Source: Streptomyces smaragdinus (GTDB lineage Bacteria > Actinomycetota > Actinomycetes > Streptomycetales > Streptomycetaceae). From it: 64,000 nt of DNA. The stretch spans positions 62,001-126,000 of the forward strand of contig NZ_WEGJ01000003.1 in assembly GCF_009604385.1 (NCBI RefSeq), given 5' to 3'. Shown piece after piece: positions 44,001 through 51,687 of the stretch; position 1 is the stretch's first letter, and each line of letters opens with the position of its first letter. The notes under the pieces were generated by a model. That model was not told the origin of the DNA, made no database searches, and saw only the letters and a list, made by a program, of their open reading frames with translations. A program made the position numbers and the translations under genes.

Positions 44001-44244
44001 AGGTGATCGCGTCCGCCCCCAGGACCCGGCGCAGGCGGCCGACCAGGGCCTGGAGCGCCGCGGGGGCGTCGGCGGGGGGATCGCCGGCCGCCCACACCGC
44101 GTCGATCAGCGCCTCGGCGGTGCGGGGGCGCCCCGGGCGCAGGGCCAGCGCGGTGAGCAGGGCGCGCAGCCGGGGTCCGCCGAGGGGCACGGGGTCGCCC
44201 GTGTCGGTGACGGCTCGCGCGGGGCCCAGGAGGTGATAGCGCAC
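41023..44244 (-). CDS. Large SARP/AfsR-like regulator with NB-ARC ATPase and TPR region
   Basis: A 1073-residue regulator. Residues 1-90 form an OmpR-like winged helix (VRYHLLGPARAV start). Residues 95-240 are a bacterial transcriptional activator domain with TPR-like helices and the closing EELRAEYADRLGTDPGAELR (split here as EELRAEYADRLG and TDPGAELR). The ATPase has Walker A GPGGAGKTRL near residues 281-290, LLVLDNCEHL and GLPLAVELAAARL. The remaining 400 residues are TPR-like. Such proteins activate antibiotic or morphology genes. The GTG at 44244 has GACAAT six bases upstream and looks leaderless. No biosynthetic cluster lies next to it. Confidence 0.92.
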   Translation of the reverse strand: MRYHLLGPARAVTDTGDPVPLGGPRLRALLTALALRPGRPRTAEALIDAVWAAGDPPADAPAALQALVGRLRRVLGADAITSAAGGYTLNAVPDDVDVHRFDALTAQAADALAAQDAGKAGELADDALALWRGPALADLPDRTAEAARLEARRLDARRTRAAAALALGRPGAVLAELAELTAAHPLDEPLRALHLRALRDAGRPAEALAAYEELRAEYADRLGTDPGAELRALHAELLRPQTPAPGKGNLRARLTSFIGREAELTALAADLRARRLVTLTGPGGAGKTRLAQEAADRARHPDGVWLAELAPVDDPDAVAPAVLSALGAREAVLRGTAADALRPTDPLERLVEHCAPRRLLLVLDNCEHLVEAAAALAERLLTACPGVTVLATSREPLAVPGEAVRPLAPLPDPAALRLLAERGAAARPGFTPDEDPEACAELCRRLDGLPLAVELAAARLRLLTPRQLVDRLDDRFRLLTSGARTLLPRQQTLRAVVDWSWDLLDDAERAVLARLSVFAGGCDLTAAEAVCAAPGDLPGLLGALVDKSLVVAEPVAGEMRYRLLETVREYARERLAADPADRTATARRHLTYYRELARAHDALLRGRRQLEALDTLEREHDNLRAALRHAVALPDEHEALSLAISLSWFWLMRDLQPEARIWAQAVSAMAPNPFDPPAGPAPDLEHGAGDLPPPYDDEVLLEARRAVRMMVLNTSDGDMTTLSSPEVRREMAGVLATYRPGQPQVCRHPGSSWIYAAMLTGDFGLVTDVIEEAVVTCRRLGWEWELAFALQLRARVFAERPGGQEQAARDSDESLVIFERLGDDWGGAEALSSRGEAHERQLDFAAAAADYREALKRAERLGALSQLPMMKARLGAVLVETGDTAEGERLLLVAVADSGRQGGESRHFCRIHLAAHYGRTGRTAEARELFEAVAVQLRGRGPAFFVHMAEGFLAWIDLLEGKYADALPRLRAAVVGTQDRLAELIAPHLAIIQLVFAGWTKAGLGDPLTGARLLGAYDALAEQRVGSRPLPVEREYRERAEREVRAALGDDAAYEREYDDGRALTLPEAAELI

Positions 44245-44386
44245 GGGACCATTGTCCCCGGGACACCGGTGCGCGTCCGGCCCGGGGCCGTACCGGCACC
44301 GGAACGGCGGGGTCCGGCGCCGGAACACCCCGGGCCCGAGCCTCGTTCCAGGGGTGAGCCCTCCGCGACGTGAAGGCAGGCACCGT

Positions 44387-45184
44387 ATGACCCCCTCCGA
44401 CAGCGCCCGGGCGATCAGCCGCCGCGACCGCCGGATCAGCCCCGTGTTCCTGGGGATCGTCGCCGTGATGGCCGTCGCGGGCTGGGCGGTGTACCGGGAC
44501 AGGGGCCTGCCCACCGGGGTGGGGGTGTTCCTCTTCGTCACGGCGGCCTGGGTGGTGTCGCTGTGTCTGCACGAGTACGCGCACGCCCGGACCGCCCTGC
44601 ACAGCGGCGACATCTCGATCGGGGCGAAGGGCTATCTCACCCTGAACCCGCTGAAGTACACGCACGCCATGCTGAGCATCGTGCTCCCGCTGCTCTTCGT
44701 GATCATGGGCGGGATCGGTCTCCCCGGCGGCGCGGTGTTCATCGAGCGGCAGCGGATCGAGGAGCGCTGGAAGCACAGCCTGATCTCCGCCGCCGGCCCG
44801 CTCACCAACGCGCTGCTGGCGGTCGCGCTCACCGCCCCCTTCTGGCTGGGCGCGGCGGACGACTGGCCGCTCGCCTTCCGCTGCGCGCTGGCGTTCCTGG
44901 CGCTGCTGCAGGTCACGGCCGCGATCCTGAACTTCCTCCCGGTCCCGGGCCTGGACGGCTACGGCGTGATCGAGCCGTGGCTGCGCCCGGAGACCCGCGC
45001 CAAGCTGAACCAGTACGCGGGCTTCGGCCTGCTGGCGGTGTTCGCGCTGCTGTGGATCCCGGAGCTGAACCGGGTCTTCTTCGACGCGGTCCACGCCGTC
45101 CTCGACGCCCTCGGGGTGACGGAGGCGGAGGTGCAGTGGGGTCTGGACTGGTTCCGGTTCTGGGACGGTCAGCCCGGGTCCTGA
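44387..45184 (+). CDS. Site-2 protease family (M50) zinc metalloprotease
   Basis: A 265-residue membrane protein with about six hydrophobic segments. The zinc-binding HEYAH (His62, Glu63, His66) lies in an N-terminal helix and the third ligand Asp190 in NFLPVPGLDGYG, the standard S2P pair of motifs. There is no PDZ or CBS domain, so it is a minimal intramembrane protease. The ATG at 44387 gives MTPSDSAR behind GAAGGCAGG. It is divergent from the SARP gene. Substrate, often an anti-sigma factor in this family, is not indicated. Confidence 0.92.
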   Translation: MTPSDSARAISRRDRRISPVFLGIVAVMAVAGWAVYRDRGLPTGVGVFLFVTAAWVVSLCLHEYAHARTALHSGDISIGAKGYLTLNPLKYTHAMLSIVLPLLFVIMGGIGLPGGAVFIERQRIEERWKHSLISAAGPLTNALLAVALTAPFWLGAADDWPLAFRCALAFLALLQVTAAILNFLPVPGLDGYGVIEPWLRPETRAKLNQYAGFGLLAVFALLWIPELNRVFFDAVHAVLDALGVTEAEVQWGLDWFRFWDGQPGS

Positions 45185-45189
45185 GGTTC

Positions 45190-45257
45190 TTTCCGTATCG
45201 GAAACTCGACTCTTGCCGTGTCGGAAACTCACCGGCTAGAGTTTCCGTCATGGAAAC
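45190..45257. promoter_or_regulatory. Repeated GTTTCC/GGAAAC operator region
   Basis: TTTCCG-TAT-CGGAAA (45190-45204) is a perfect palindrome. TCGGAAACTC recurs at 45221-45230, and GTTTCC-GTCAT-GGAAAC (45241-45257) overlaps the start codon at 45250. TAGAGT (45237-45242) is the -10 box. These sites surround the promoter of a two-gene operon that encodes its own winged-helix regulator. Confidence 0.65.
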
Positions 45258-45750
45258 AGACGAGGGAACCTTCCCCCTGAGCCCGGAGCAGGCCCGCGCC
45301 GCTCTGGCCGACACCGACCACATCCGTACGTCCGTCTCGGCGATCTCCGCCACCCCGTGGCCGCTCTGGTTCGTCACGGCGATCACCGCGATGCTGTTCG
45401 TCACCCCGATAGCCCTCGGCGGCGTGATGGCCGAGCCCGGCGACTGGCTGATGCCCCAGTGGGTCTGGCTGACGGGGCTGCTCTCGGCCGAGGCGGTGTT
45501 CTACGCGCTCTTCGCCGTCGCCGCGAAACGCTGGCGGGAGACGACGGGCGTGGCCCTGCGCTTCGACGTGCTGCCGAAGGCCGCCACCCTGCCGCTGTGC
45601 GTGGTGCTGCCGGTGATCGTCGTGGGCTCCGGCTTCGTCTTCCGGGAGACCGGCGAGCCGCTGTGGCTGTACGCGGCCTCCGCGCTGGGCGCCGCCCTCT
45701 CGATCGGCTTCCACCTGTGGTTCGTACGGCTGCACGGGAAGACCGCGTGA
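45250..45750 (+). CDS. Four-helix membrane protein of unknown function
   Basis: A 166-residue protein with a hydrophilic N-terminus of about 35 residues and four hydrophobic segments (about 38-60, 70-92, 108-128, 136-158). I do not recognise a functional motif; it resembles small membrane proteins that accompany MarR-like regulators in actinomycetes. The ATG at 45250 lies seven bases after TAGAGT, so the mRNA is probably leaderless. Its stop overlaps the start of the regulator gene (GTGA), so the two are coupled. Confidence 0.82.
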   Translation: METDEGTFPLSPEQARAALADTDHIRTSVSAISATPWPLWFVTAITAMLFVTPIALGGVMAEPGDWLMPQWVWLTGLLSAEAVFYALFAVAAKRWRETTGVALRFDVLPKAATLPLCVVLPVIVVGSGFVFRETGEPLWLYAASALGAALSIGFHLWFVRLHGKTA

Positions 45751-46052
45751 GCGCGGGCACCGAGGACCCGATGGCCGGCTTCGACGCCACCATCCACGCG
45801 CCCAACCGGCTGCGGATCTGCGCCCTGCTGGACACGGCGGGCGAGGCGGAGTTCGGCGTCGTACAGGAACAGCTCGGGGTATCGCCGTCCGTCCTCAGCA
45901 AGCACGTCACCGTGCTGATGGACGCGGGCTACGTCGAGCAGCGCAAGGCGGTGCGCGACACCCGCCGGCGGGTGTGGCTGTCCCTCACCCGCGAGGGCCG
46001 CGAGGCCTACCGGGCGCACCTCGCCGCCCTGCGGGCGATCGTCGGGCCCTGA
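45747..46052 (+). CDS. Winged-helix transcriptional regulator (HTH_34/MarR-like)
   Basis: A 101-residue DNA-binding protein consisting of one winged helix. NRLRICALLDTAGEAEFGVV is helix 1, LGVSPSVLSKHVTVLMDAGY the recognition region, and RKAVRDTRRRVWLSLTREG the wing. This is the short family often annotated as transcriptional regulator next to a small membrane protein. The GTG at 45747 overlaps the upstream stop by four bases. Probable target: the GGAAAC palindromes before its own operon. Its stop abuts that of the convergent small gene (TGATCA). Confidence 0.88.
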   Translation: MSAGTEDPMAGFDATIHAPNRLRICALLDTAGEAEFGVVQEQLGVSPSVLSKHVTVLMDAGYVEQRKAVRDTRRRVWLSLTREGREAYRAHLAALRAIVGP

Positions 46053-46244
46053 TCAGCTCTTCGGCGCCGCCGCCGCGCGGGCCCGGCGGACGTAGTACCA
46101 GGCCATGTTCGACGACAGGCCCGCGAGCAGCAGCCACAGGGCGCCCAGCCACAGGCCGTTCACGAACGAGACGACCGCGGCGGCCACCGCCAGGACACAC
46201 ACGGCCGAGGCGAACAGGGCCAGGCGCTTCGCGTCAGTGGGCAT
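46053..46244 (-). CDS. Small two-helix membrane protein
   Basis: A 63-residue protein with two hydrophobic helices (about 8-28 and 33-52) joined by a short turn, ending in a basic tail YYVRRARAAAAPKS. No motif of known function. The ATG at 46244 follows AAGGAG. Such proteins are common and uncharacterised in Streptomyces. Confidence 0.75.
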   Translation of the reverse strand: MPTDAKRLALFASAVCVLAVAAAVVSFVNGLWLGALWLLLAGLSSNMAWYYVRRARAAAAPKS

Positions 46245-46293
46245 GGTTGAGGACTCCTTCGTACCGATGTGCCGCGTCCATTGTCCCCTCGCC

Positions 46294-46992
46294 TCAGATG
46301 TCCGTGAGCCGGACCCCCGCGTGCGCCTTGTAGCGGCGGTTCACGGAGATCAGGTTCGCGACCAGCGACTCGACCTGGTGGGCATTGCGCAGCCGGCCCG
46401 CGAACACCCCGCGCATCCCGGGGATACGGTTCGCGAGGGCCTGGACCAGGTCCGTGTCCGCGCGGGACTCGCCCAGCACCATCACGTCCGTCGCGATCTC
46501 CGCGACCCCGGGGTCCTGGAGCAGCACGGCGGACAGATGGTGGAAGGCGGCCGTCACCCGGGAGCCCGGGAGCAGCGCCGCGGCCTGCTCGGCCGCGCTG
46601 CCCTCCTCGGGCTTCAGGGCGTAGGCGCCCTTCTTGTCGAAGCCCAGCGGGTTCACGCAGTCCACGACCAGCTTGCCCTCGAGGGCGTCGCGCAGGCCCT
46701 CGAGGGTCTTGGCGTGTCCGTCCCACGGCACGGCGACGATCACGATGTCGGACCGCCGGGCGCAGTCCTCGTTCGCGGCGCCCTCGACGCCGGACCCCAG
46801 CTCCGCGGCGGCGGCCCCGGCCCGCTCGGCGCTGCGGGATCCGATGATCACGCGCTGCCCGGCCTTCGCCAGCCGGTACGCCAGCCCCCGGCCCTGGTCG
46901 CCGGTGCCGCCGAGGACACCGACGGTGAGCCCGGAGACGTCGGGGAGGTCGAAGGGGTCCTTGGGGGCGGGCCTGGGGGCTTCGGTAGTCAT
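46294..46992 (-). CDS. npdG: F420H2:NADP+ oxidoreductase
   Basis: A 232-residue NADPH-dependent F420 reductase that transfers hydride between NADPH and coenzyme F420. The NADP-binding loop GVLGGTGDQGRGLAYRLA (residues 25-42) and IIGSRSAERA, which prefers NADP, are followed by VDCVNPLGF and AFHHLSAVLL near the F420 site. Length agrees with the family. The ATG at 46992 lies six bases after TACGAT without a ribosome binding site, so it is probably leaderless. F420-dependent metabolism fits an actinomycete. Confidence 0.93.
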   Translation of the reverse strand: MTTEAPRPAPKDPFDLPDVSGLTVGVLGGTGDQGRGLAYRLAKAGQRVIIGSRSAERAGAAAAELGSGVEGAANEDCARRSDIVIVAVPWDGHAKTLEGLRDALEGKLVVDCVNPLGFDKKGAYALKPEEGSAAEQAAALLPGSRVTAAFHHLSAVLLQDPGVAEIATDVMVLGESRADTDLVQALANRIPGMRGVFAGRLRNAHQVESLVANLISVNRRYKAHAGVRLTDI

Positions 46993-47134
46993 GGGTGAAT
47001 CGTACGAGGACGGGGGTCCGGGGCGGGTGGGCCCCCGGCGATCGGAGGTCTCCGGCCGCGGTCGCCTCCTCGTACGGGGGAACCCTCCGCGTATCGCCTG
47101 CGGGCGTGCTGCGGCCGGGGCAGGATGCGCGCCC

Positions 47135-47740
47135 ATGGATGCCGTACGCGTGGCCCTGCTGCGGGAGGTACTGGCCGGATCCGAGTGGCTGCCGGCCACC
47201 CGGCGCTTCGCCGCGTCGCTGCGCGCGGCCGTGCAGACGCACGGCGGGGGGCTGCTGCTGGTGGGCACGCGGGAGTACGAGCCGTGGCATCTGGCCGCCC
47301 ATCTGGACGACGAGGCCGCCTGGTCCGGCCGGCCGGAGCTGTCCCCCACGCTGGTCCGCCACCGCGTCCCGTACGCCGCCCCGGCCCATCTGGCGGTGGA
47401 CCTCAGCCGGCTCGAGGCGGCCGGGCGCGGCCAGACGGTGCTGGTCGTGGCCCCGGGCGAGCCGGGCGGGGGGCTGCTGGAGCGGGTCAGCGACGCGCGG
47501 CGCGGCGGGGCGACGGTCCTGGCCATCGACGGCCCCCGGGAGCTGACGTCCCTGGCCCACGAGACGCTGGCCGCGGATCCGGCGGGCGGGGTGGATCTGG
47601 ACACCGTCCAGCATCTGGTGAGCGCCGCCGCGGGAGAGACGGCGGACCCCGCGCCGCCGCCGCGCGCCAGGCGCCGCTTCACCGACCGGCTGGCCCGCCT
47701 CGCGGAGCAGCTGGCGGCTCCCCCGCCGCCGCGCTGGTGA
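47135..47740 (+). CDS. Conserved hypothetical protein
   Basis: A 201-residue cytoplasmic protein of unknown function. The middle is alpha/beta with VQTHGGGLLLVGT, TVLVVAPGEPGGGLLERV and GGATVLAIDGP, recalling a SIS-like or Rossmann-like sheet, but no ligand motif is clear. The last 30 residues are Pro/Arg-rich. The ATG at 47135 has CAGGAT seven bases upstream, which can be read as a -10 box (leaderless) or as a ribosome binding site. Confidence 0.7.
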   Translation: MDAVRVALLREVLAGSEWLPATRRFAASLRAAVQTHGGGLLLVGTREYEPWHLAAHLDDEAAWSGRPELSPTLVRHRVPYAAPAHLAVDLSRLEAAGRGQTVLVVAPGEPGGGLLERVSDARRGGATVLAIDGPRELTSLAHETLAADPAGGVDLDTVQHLVSAAAGETADPAPPPRARRRFTDRLARLAEQLAAPPPPRW

Positions 47741-47821
47741 CTGCCTCTCCCTGTCGACGCCCCACGTCAGGCAGGGAAACCAGTTGCCCTCCCCGGCGGG
47801 CGCGCATCAGCATGACCCCTC

Positions 47822-49129
47822 GTGACCGAAGCCACCGACGCCCCCACGCGCCCGACCCGCGGGATCCGGGCGCTCCTGCCCGACCTCGCGCCCTGGCGGG
47901 CCTCCGCCGACTTCCGGCGGATCTGGGTGGCGGGGCTGATCACCGGCTTCGGCAGCTTCCTCACGTTCGTCGCCGTCCCGGTGCAGATCAAGGACCTCAC
48001 CGGCTCCGCGGCGGCCGTCGGGGCGATCGGCGCGGCCGAGCTGATCCCGCTGATCGTCGTCGGGCTGTACGGCGGGGCGCTCGCCGACGCCTTCGACAAG
48101 CGCCGGCTCATCATCTGGACGGAGGTCGGCCACGGGGTGCTGGCGGCCCTGCTGCTGGCCAACGCGCTGGCGCCGGAGCCGGCGGTCTGGCCGCTGTACG
48201 TCGTCGCCGCGGGGGCGGCGTCCCTGACGGCGATCCAGCAGCCGGCGCTGGACGCGATCATGCCGCGGATCGTGGCCCACGAGCACATACCCGCGGCCAC
48301 CGCGCTGAACTCCCTGCGCTGGCAGGTCGGCGGCGTCGCGGGCCCGGCGGTGGCGGGGTTCGTCGTCGCGTACGCGGGGGCGGAGTGGGCGTACGGGGCG
48401 GACGCGGTGACGTACGCGGTGTCCGCACTGCTGGGGCTGGGGATCGCGGCGTCGCCCGCCTCGCACGCCGCCGCGAAGCCGTCGCTGCGGGCGGTGCTGG
48501 AGGGGGCGCGGTACGCGTGGAGCCGTAAGGAGCTCCTCGGTACGTACGCGGTGGACATGTCGGCGATGTTCTTCGCCTTCTGCCTCGCGGTGTTCCCGTT
48601 CCTGGCGGACGACCTGAACGCGCCGTGGGCGCTGGGGCTGATGTACGCGGCGCTGCCGGCGGGGTCGATGCTGGTGTCGCTCACGAGCGGGTGGACGTCG
48701 CGGGTGCACCGGCACGGGCGGATGGTGGTCGTGGCCGCCGCCGGCTTCGGTCTGTGCACGGTGGTGGCGGGTCTGGTGCCGAACGTGTGGCTGGTGCTCC
48801 TCTTCCTCGTCCTGGGCGGGGCGTGCGACATGGTGTCCGGGATCTTCCGGGCGGCGATGTGGAACCAGACGATCCCGGACGAGCTCCGGGGCCGCCTCGC
48901 GGGGATCGAGCTCCTGTCGTACGCGGTGGGCCCCCAGCTGGGCCAGGTCCGCTCGGGCGGCATGGCGGCGCTCACAAACGTCCGGACGTCGGTCTGGTCC
49001 GGCGGCCTCCTCTGCGCGGCGTCGGTGGGACTCCTGGCCCTGTGCCTCCCGTCGCTGATGTCGTACGACGCCCGCACCAACGCCCACGCCCTGCGCGTCC
49101 GCGAACTCCGCTCCCCGGGGGAGGGCTAG
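47822..49129 (+). CDS. MFS transporter (EntS-like, MFS_3)
   Basis: A 435-residue transporter with about 11-12 membrane segments and the N-terminal signature WRASADFRRIWVAGLITGFG and FVAVPVQIKDLTGS, as in enterobactin exporter-like proteins. GGALADAFDKRRLI is the conserved cytoplasmic loop. The GTG at 47822 is the only start giving this conserved N-terminus; no strong ribosome binding site is seen. The substrate could be a siderophore or drug. Its stop overlaps that of the convergent small gene. Confidence 0.85.
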   Translation: MTEATDAPTRPTRGIRALLPDLAPWRASADFRRIWVAGLITGFGSFLTFVAVPVQIKDLTGSAAAVGAIGAAELIPLIVVGLYGGALADAFDKRRLIIWTEVGHGVLAALLLANALAPEPAVWPLYVVAAGAASLTAIQQPALDAIMPRIVAHEHIPAATALNSLRWQVGGVAGPAVAGFVVAYAGAEWAYGADAVTYAVSALLGLGIAASPASHAAAKPSLRAVLEGARYAWSRKELLGTYAVDMSAMFFAFCLAVFPFLADDLNAPWALGLMYAALPAGSMLVSLTSGWTSRVHRHGRMVVVAAAGFGLCTVVAGLVPNVWLVLLFLVLGGACDMVSGIFRAAMWNQTIPDELRGRLAGIELLSYAVGPQLGQVRSGGMAALTNVRTSVWSGGLLCAASVGLLALCLPSLMSYDARTNAHALRVRELRSPGEG

Positions 49130-49338
49130 GCCTCGGGGTCCTTCCACCTCTCGTCCGTGTCCCACTCCTCGTTCCGCGACTCCGCGATCTCGATCGCGTG
49201 CGCGGCCGCCTCCCGCGAGGGGTAGGGCCCGAGACGGTTCTTGGCCGGGCACTCCGGCCCCTCCTCGACCGTCCGGTGCTCCAGGCAGTAGTACCACTCA
49301 CCCGCCTTGCCGACGGTCTTCTTCTTGAACAGCGCCAC
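49126..49338 (-). CDS. Small conserved actinobacterial protein
   Basis: A 70-residue hydrophilic protein reading [20 protein letters not shown] at the start, with [20 protein letters not shown] in the middle. The PYPSREAA block with flanking Trp/Tyr resembles a half SPOR-like or methionine aminopeptidase-linked small domain; it contains two Cys. I recall close homologues annotated only as hypothetical. The GTG at 49338 follows GGGAGTGGG. It ends four bases inside the convergent MFS gene and is divergent from map. Confidence 0.75.
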   Translation of the reverse strand: MALFKKKTVGKAGEWYYCLEHRTVEEGPECPAKNRLGPYPSREAAAHAIEIAESRNEEWDTDERWKDPEA

Positions 49339-49420
49339 GTCACACCCACTCCCGTGTCAAGGCCGGCAGAGCCCATCTGCCCGCCATCGTGCCCGATACC
49401 GCCCCGATACACTCACCCGC

Positions 49421-50269
49421 ATGTCGCTGCTCGCCCCGGGGACCCTCTCCCCCACCCGTCCCGTACCCCCGTCGATCCCGCGCCCCGAGTACGTGGGGAA
49501 GCCGGGGCCTGCCCCCTACACGGGGTCCGAGGTGCAGGACGAGGAGACCGTCGAGCGGATGCGGATCGCCGGAGGGATCGCGGCGCGGGCGATGGCCGAG
49601 GCCGCCGAGCACATCGCGCCCGGGGTGACGACCGACGAGCTGGACCGCGTGGCCCACGAGTACATGTGCGACCACGGCGCCTACCCGTCCACCCTGGGCT
49701 ACCGGGGCTTCCCCAAATCCCTGTGCACCTCGGTGAACGAGGTGATCTGCCACGGCATTCCCGACTCCACGGTGCTGCGCGACGGCGACATCGTGAACCT
49801 GGACGTGACCGCGTTCATCGGCGGCGTGCACGGCGACAACAACGCCACGTACCTCTGCGGCGACGCCGACGAGGAGTCCCGGCTCCTCGTCGAACGCACG
49901 CGGGAGGCCCTGAACCGGGCGATCAAGGCCGTCAGGCCCGGCCGCGCGGTCAACGTCCTGGGGCGGGTCATCGAGTCGTACGCCAAGCGCTTCGGCTACG
50001 GCGTGGTGCGGGACTTCACCGGCCACGGCATCAACTCGTCGTTCCACAGCGGCCTGATCATCCCGCACTACGACAGCCCGCATCACACCACCGTGATGCG
50101 CCCCGGCATGACGTTCACGATCGAGCCGATGCTGACCCTCGGCACCCACGAGTACGACATGTGGGACGACGGCTGGACGGTCGTCACCAAGGACCGCCGG
50201 CGCACCGCCCAGTTCGAGCACACCCTCGTCGTCACGGAGTCGGGCGCCGACATCCTCACGCTGCCGTAA
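49421..50269 (+). CDS. map: Type I methionine aminopeptidase
   Basis: A 282-residue enzyme that removes the initiator Met. All five metal ligands are present: Asp128 (VNLDVT), Asp139 (HGDNN), His202 (GHGINSSFH), Glu235 (TIEPM) and Glu266 (QFEHT). The N-terminal extension of about 40 residues with PxxP motifs ([17 protein letters not shown]) is usual for actinobacterial MetAP 1c. The ATG at 49421 lies seven bases after TACACT, so it is leaderless. Its stop directly abuts that of the convergent dehydrogenase gene. Confidence 0.97.
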   Translation: MSLLAPGTLSPTRPVPPSIPRPEYVGKPGPAPYTGSEVQDEETVERMRIAGGIAARAMAEAAEHIAPGVTTDELDRVAHEYMCDHGAYPSTLGYRGFPKSLCTSVNEVICHGIPDSTVLRDGDIVNLDVTAFIGGVHGDNNATYLCGDADEESRLLVERTREALNRAIKAVRPGRAVNVLGRVIESYAKRFGYGVVRDFTGHGINSSFHSGLIIPHYDSPHHTTVMRPGMTFTIEPMLTLGTHEYDMWDDGWTVVTKDRRRTAQFEHTLVVTESGADILTLP

Positions 50270-51586
50270 TCACAGCCTGACCACCGTCCCCGACAGCCGC
50301 GCCTCCTCGGCCGCGAACACCACCCGGTGGGTGTCCGCGCTCTCCGCCGCCCCGGTGAGCAGCAGCTCCGGCCTGCCCTCCCGGTGGGCGGTGACGAACG
50401 CCTCGATCAGCCCGAGGTCGCCGCCGCCGTGCCCCTCGCCGGCCGAGGCGCCTCCGGCGAGGGTGTCGATCGCCGTCCGCGCCTCCGTCGCGAAGTCGAA
50501 GACCTCGATGTGCCGCCCGTCCCCCGTGAGCTGCCCCCGGGTGCCGAAGATCTTCGTGTGCCGGTGCTCCATCGGGGTGAACGCGGTCAGGGTGAACGAG
50601 GCGGTGACCCCGCCCTCGTACTCGAGGTTCACCACCTGGTGGTCGACGACGTCGTTGTCCGAGGCGTACACGCAGCGCCCGTACGGCCCCTCCGCCAGCG
50701 CCCGTTCCACGGCGTCCGCGGTCAGCTCCCCCGCCGCCACCCACGCCACGTGTCCGCGGCCGGTCGTGGGGTCGCCCTCGCGCAGGCCGGCCTCGTACAG
50801 CCGCTTCGCGGAGAAGTCGCAGTCCGGCTCGACCGCGCACGACACGCACCGCTCCCCCGCGCCCTGCGGCGCCCGCTCGGGGCGGAAGTGGCGCAGGGAG
50901 CCGAAGGAGGACACGGCGGTGACGGGGCGGCCGATGATGTGGGCGAGCCAGTCGATGTCGTGGCACGACTTGGTGAGCAGCAGCGGGCCGGAGGTGTCGG
51001 AGCGGCGCCAGTTGCCGCGTACGTAGGAGTGCGAGAAGTGCCAGTAGCCGACCGGTTCCAGATGCTGGACGCTGACGATCTCGCCGAGGACGCCCGCGTC
51101 GAGGAGCTCCTTCACCTTGCGGGTGTACGGCATGTAGCGCATCACGTGGCAGACCGTCAGACTGACCCCTGCCGCGTCGGCGGCGGCGGCGATCCGGTCG
51201 CACTCCTCGGCGGTGGTGGCCATGGGTTTCTCGAGCAGGATGTCGTAGCCGCGGGCGGCGAACGCCTCGGCCGCCTCGGCGTGTTCGGCGTCCTGGACGG
51301 CGATGATCACGGCGTCCGCCAGCCGCGGGCCGGCGGCCAGGTCGTGCCAGTCGGCGAACCGCGCGGCCGCGGGCACGCCGTGGGCCCCGGCCAGCGCGGC
51401 GCGGTGGGACGCGCGGGGTTCGGCGACGGCGGTGATGCGCGCCGGGGAGCCGGGGCGGGCGGCGATCCGGGCGTAGCCGGTGCCGCGCGAGCCCGCGCCG
51501 ACGATCGCGAGGTGCAGCGGGCGGTCGAGGGAACGGCCTTGATGCGTACGGAGGTTGCTGTGCTGGACGGTGTCGGTCACAGTCAT
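50270..51586 (-). CDS. Gfo/Idh/MocA family sugar dehydrogenase
   Basis: A 438-residue NAD(P)-dependent oxidoreductase. The Rossmann motif IVGAGSRGTGYAR (residues 28-40) and the catalytic EKPMATT are present; the C-terminal domain begins near residue 150. The insert RCVSCAVEPDCDFSA with three Cys is found in one subgroup of the family. The ATG at 51586 gives MTVTDTVQHS. It is divergent from a ROK regulator 101 bases away, which probably controls it. The sugar or cyclitol substrate is not identifiable. Confidence 0.9.
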   Translation of the reverse strand: MTVTDTVQHSNLRTHQGRSLDRPLHLAIVGAGSRGTGYARIAARPGSPARITAVAEPRASHRAALAGAHGVPAAARFADWHDLAAGPRLADAVIIAVQDAEHAEAAEAFAARGYDILLEKPMATTAEECDRIAAAADAAGVSLTVCHVMRYMPYTRKVKELLDAGVLGEIVSVQHLEPVGYWHFSHSYVRGNWRRSDTSGPLLLTKSCHDIDWLAHIIGRPVTAVSSFGSLRHFRPERAPQGAGERCVSCAVEPDCDFSAKRLYEAGLREGDPTTGRGHVAWVAAGELTADAVERALAEGPYGRCVYASDNDVVDHQVVNLEYEGGVTASFTLTAFTPMEHRHTKIFGTRGQLTGDGRHIEVFDFATEARTAIDTLAGGASAGEGHGGGDLGLIEAFVTAHREGRPELLLTGAAESADTHRVVFAAEEARLSGTVVRL

Positions 51587-51627
51587 ATCCGGTTCGGCCT
51601 TTCGGGCGTCACATCCGGTGAATTTTG

Positions 51628-51644
51628 CTACCTTCTACAAGAAG
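51628..51644. promoter_or_regulatory. Promoter and possible ROK operator
   Basis: TGC-TACCTT reads as an extended -10 (TACCTT at 51629-51634) for the ROK gene. It overlaps CTTCT-ACA-AGAAG (51632-51644), a five-base-arm palindrome in the only A+T-rich patch of the divergent region. Confidence 0.4.
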
Positions 51645-51687
51645 TTGCGCCCCGTCAAGGCCGAGTCGAGAGAGCAGAGGGACGTAC

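Noticed and set aside
41281..44373. A 1030-codon plus-strand frame rich in Gly, Gln and Val
   Set aside because: Opposite the SARP regulator, whose ATPase and BTAD motifs are intact; composition typical of an antisense shadow.
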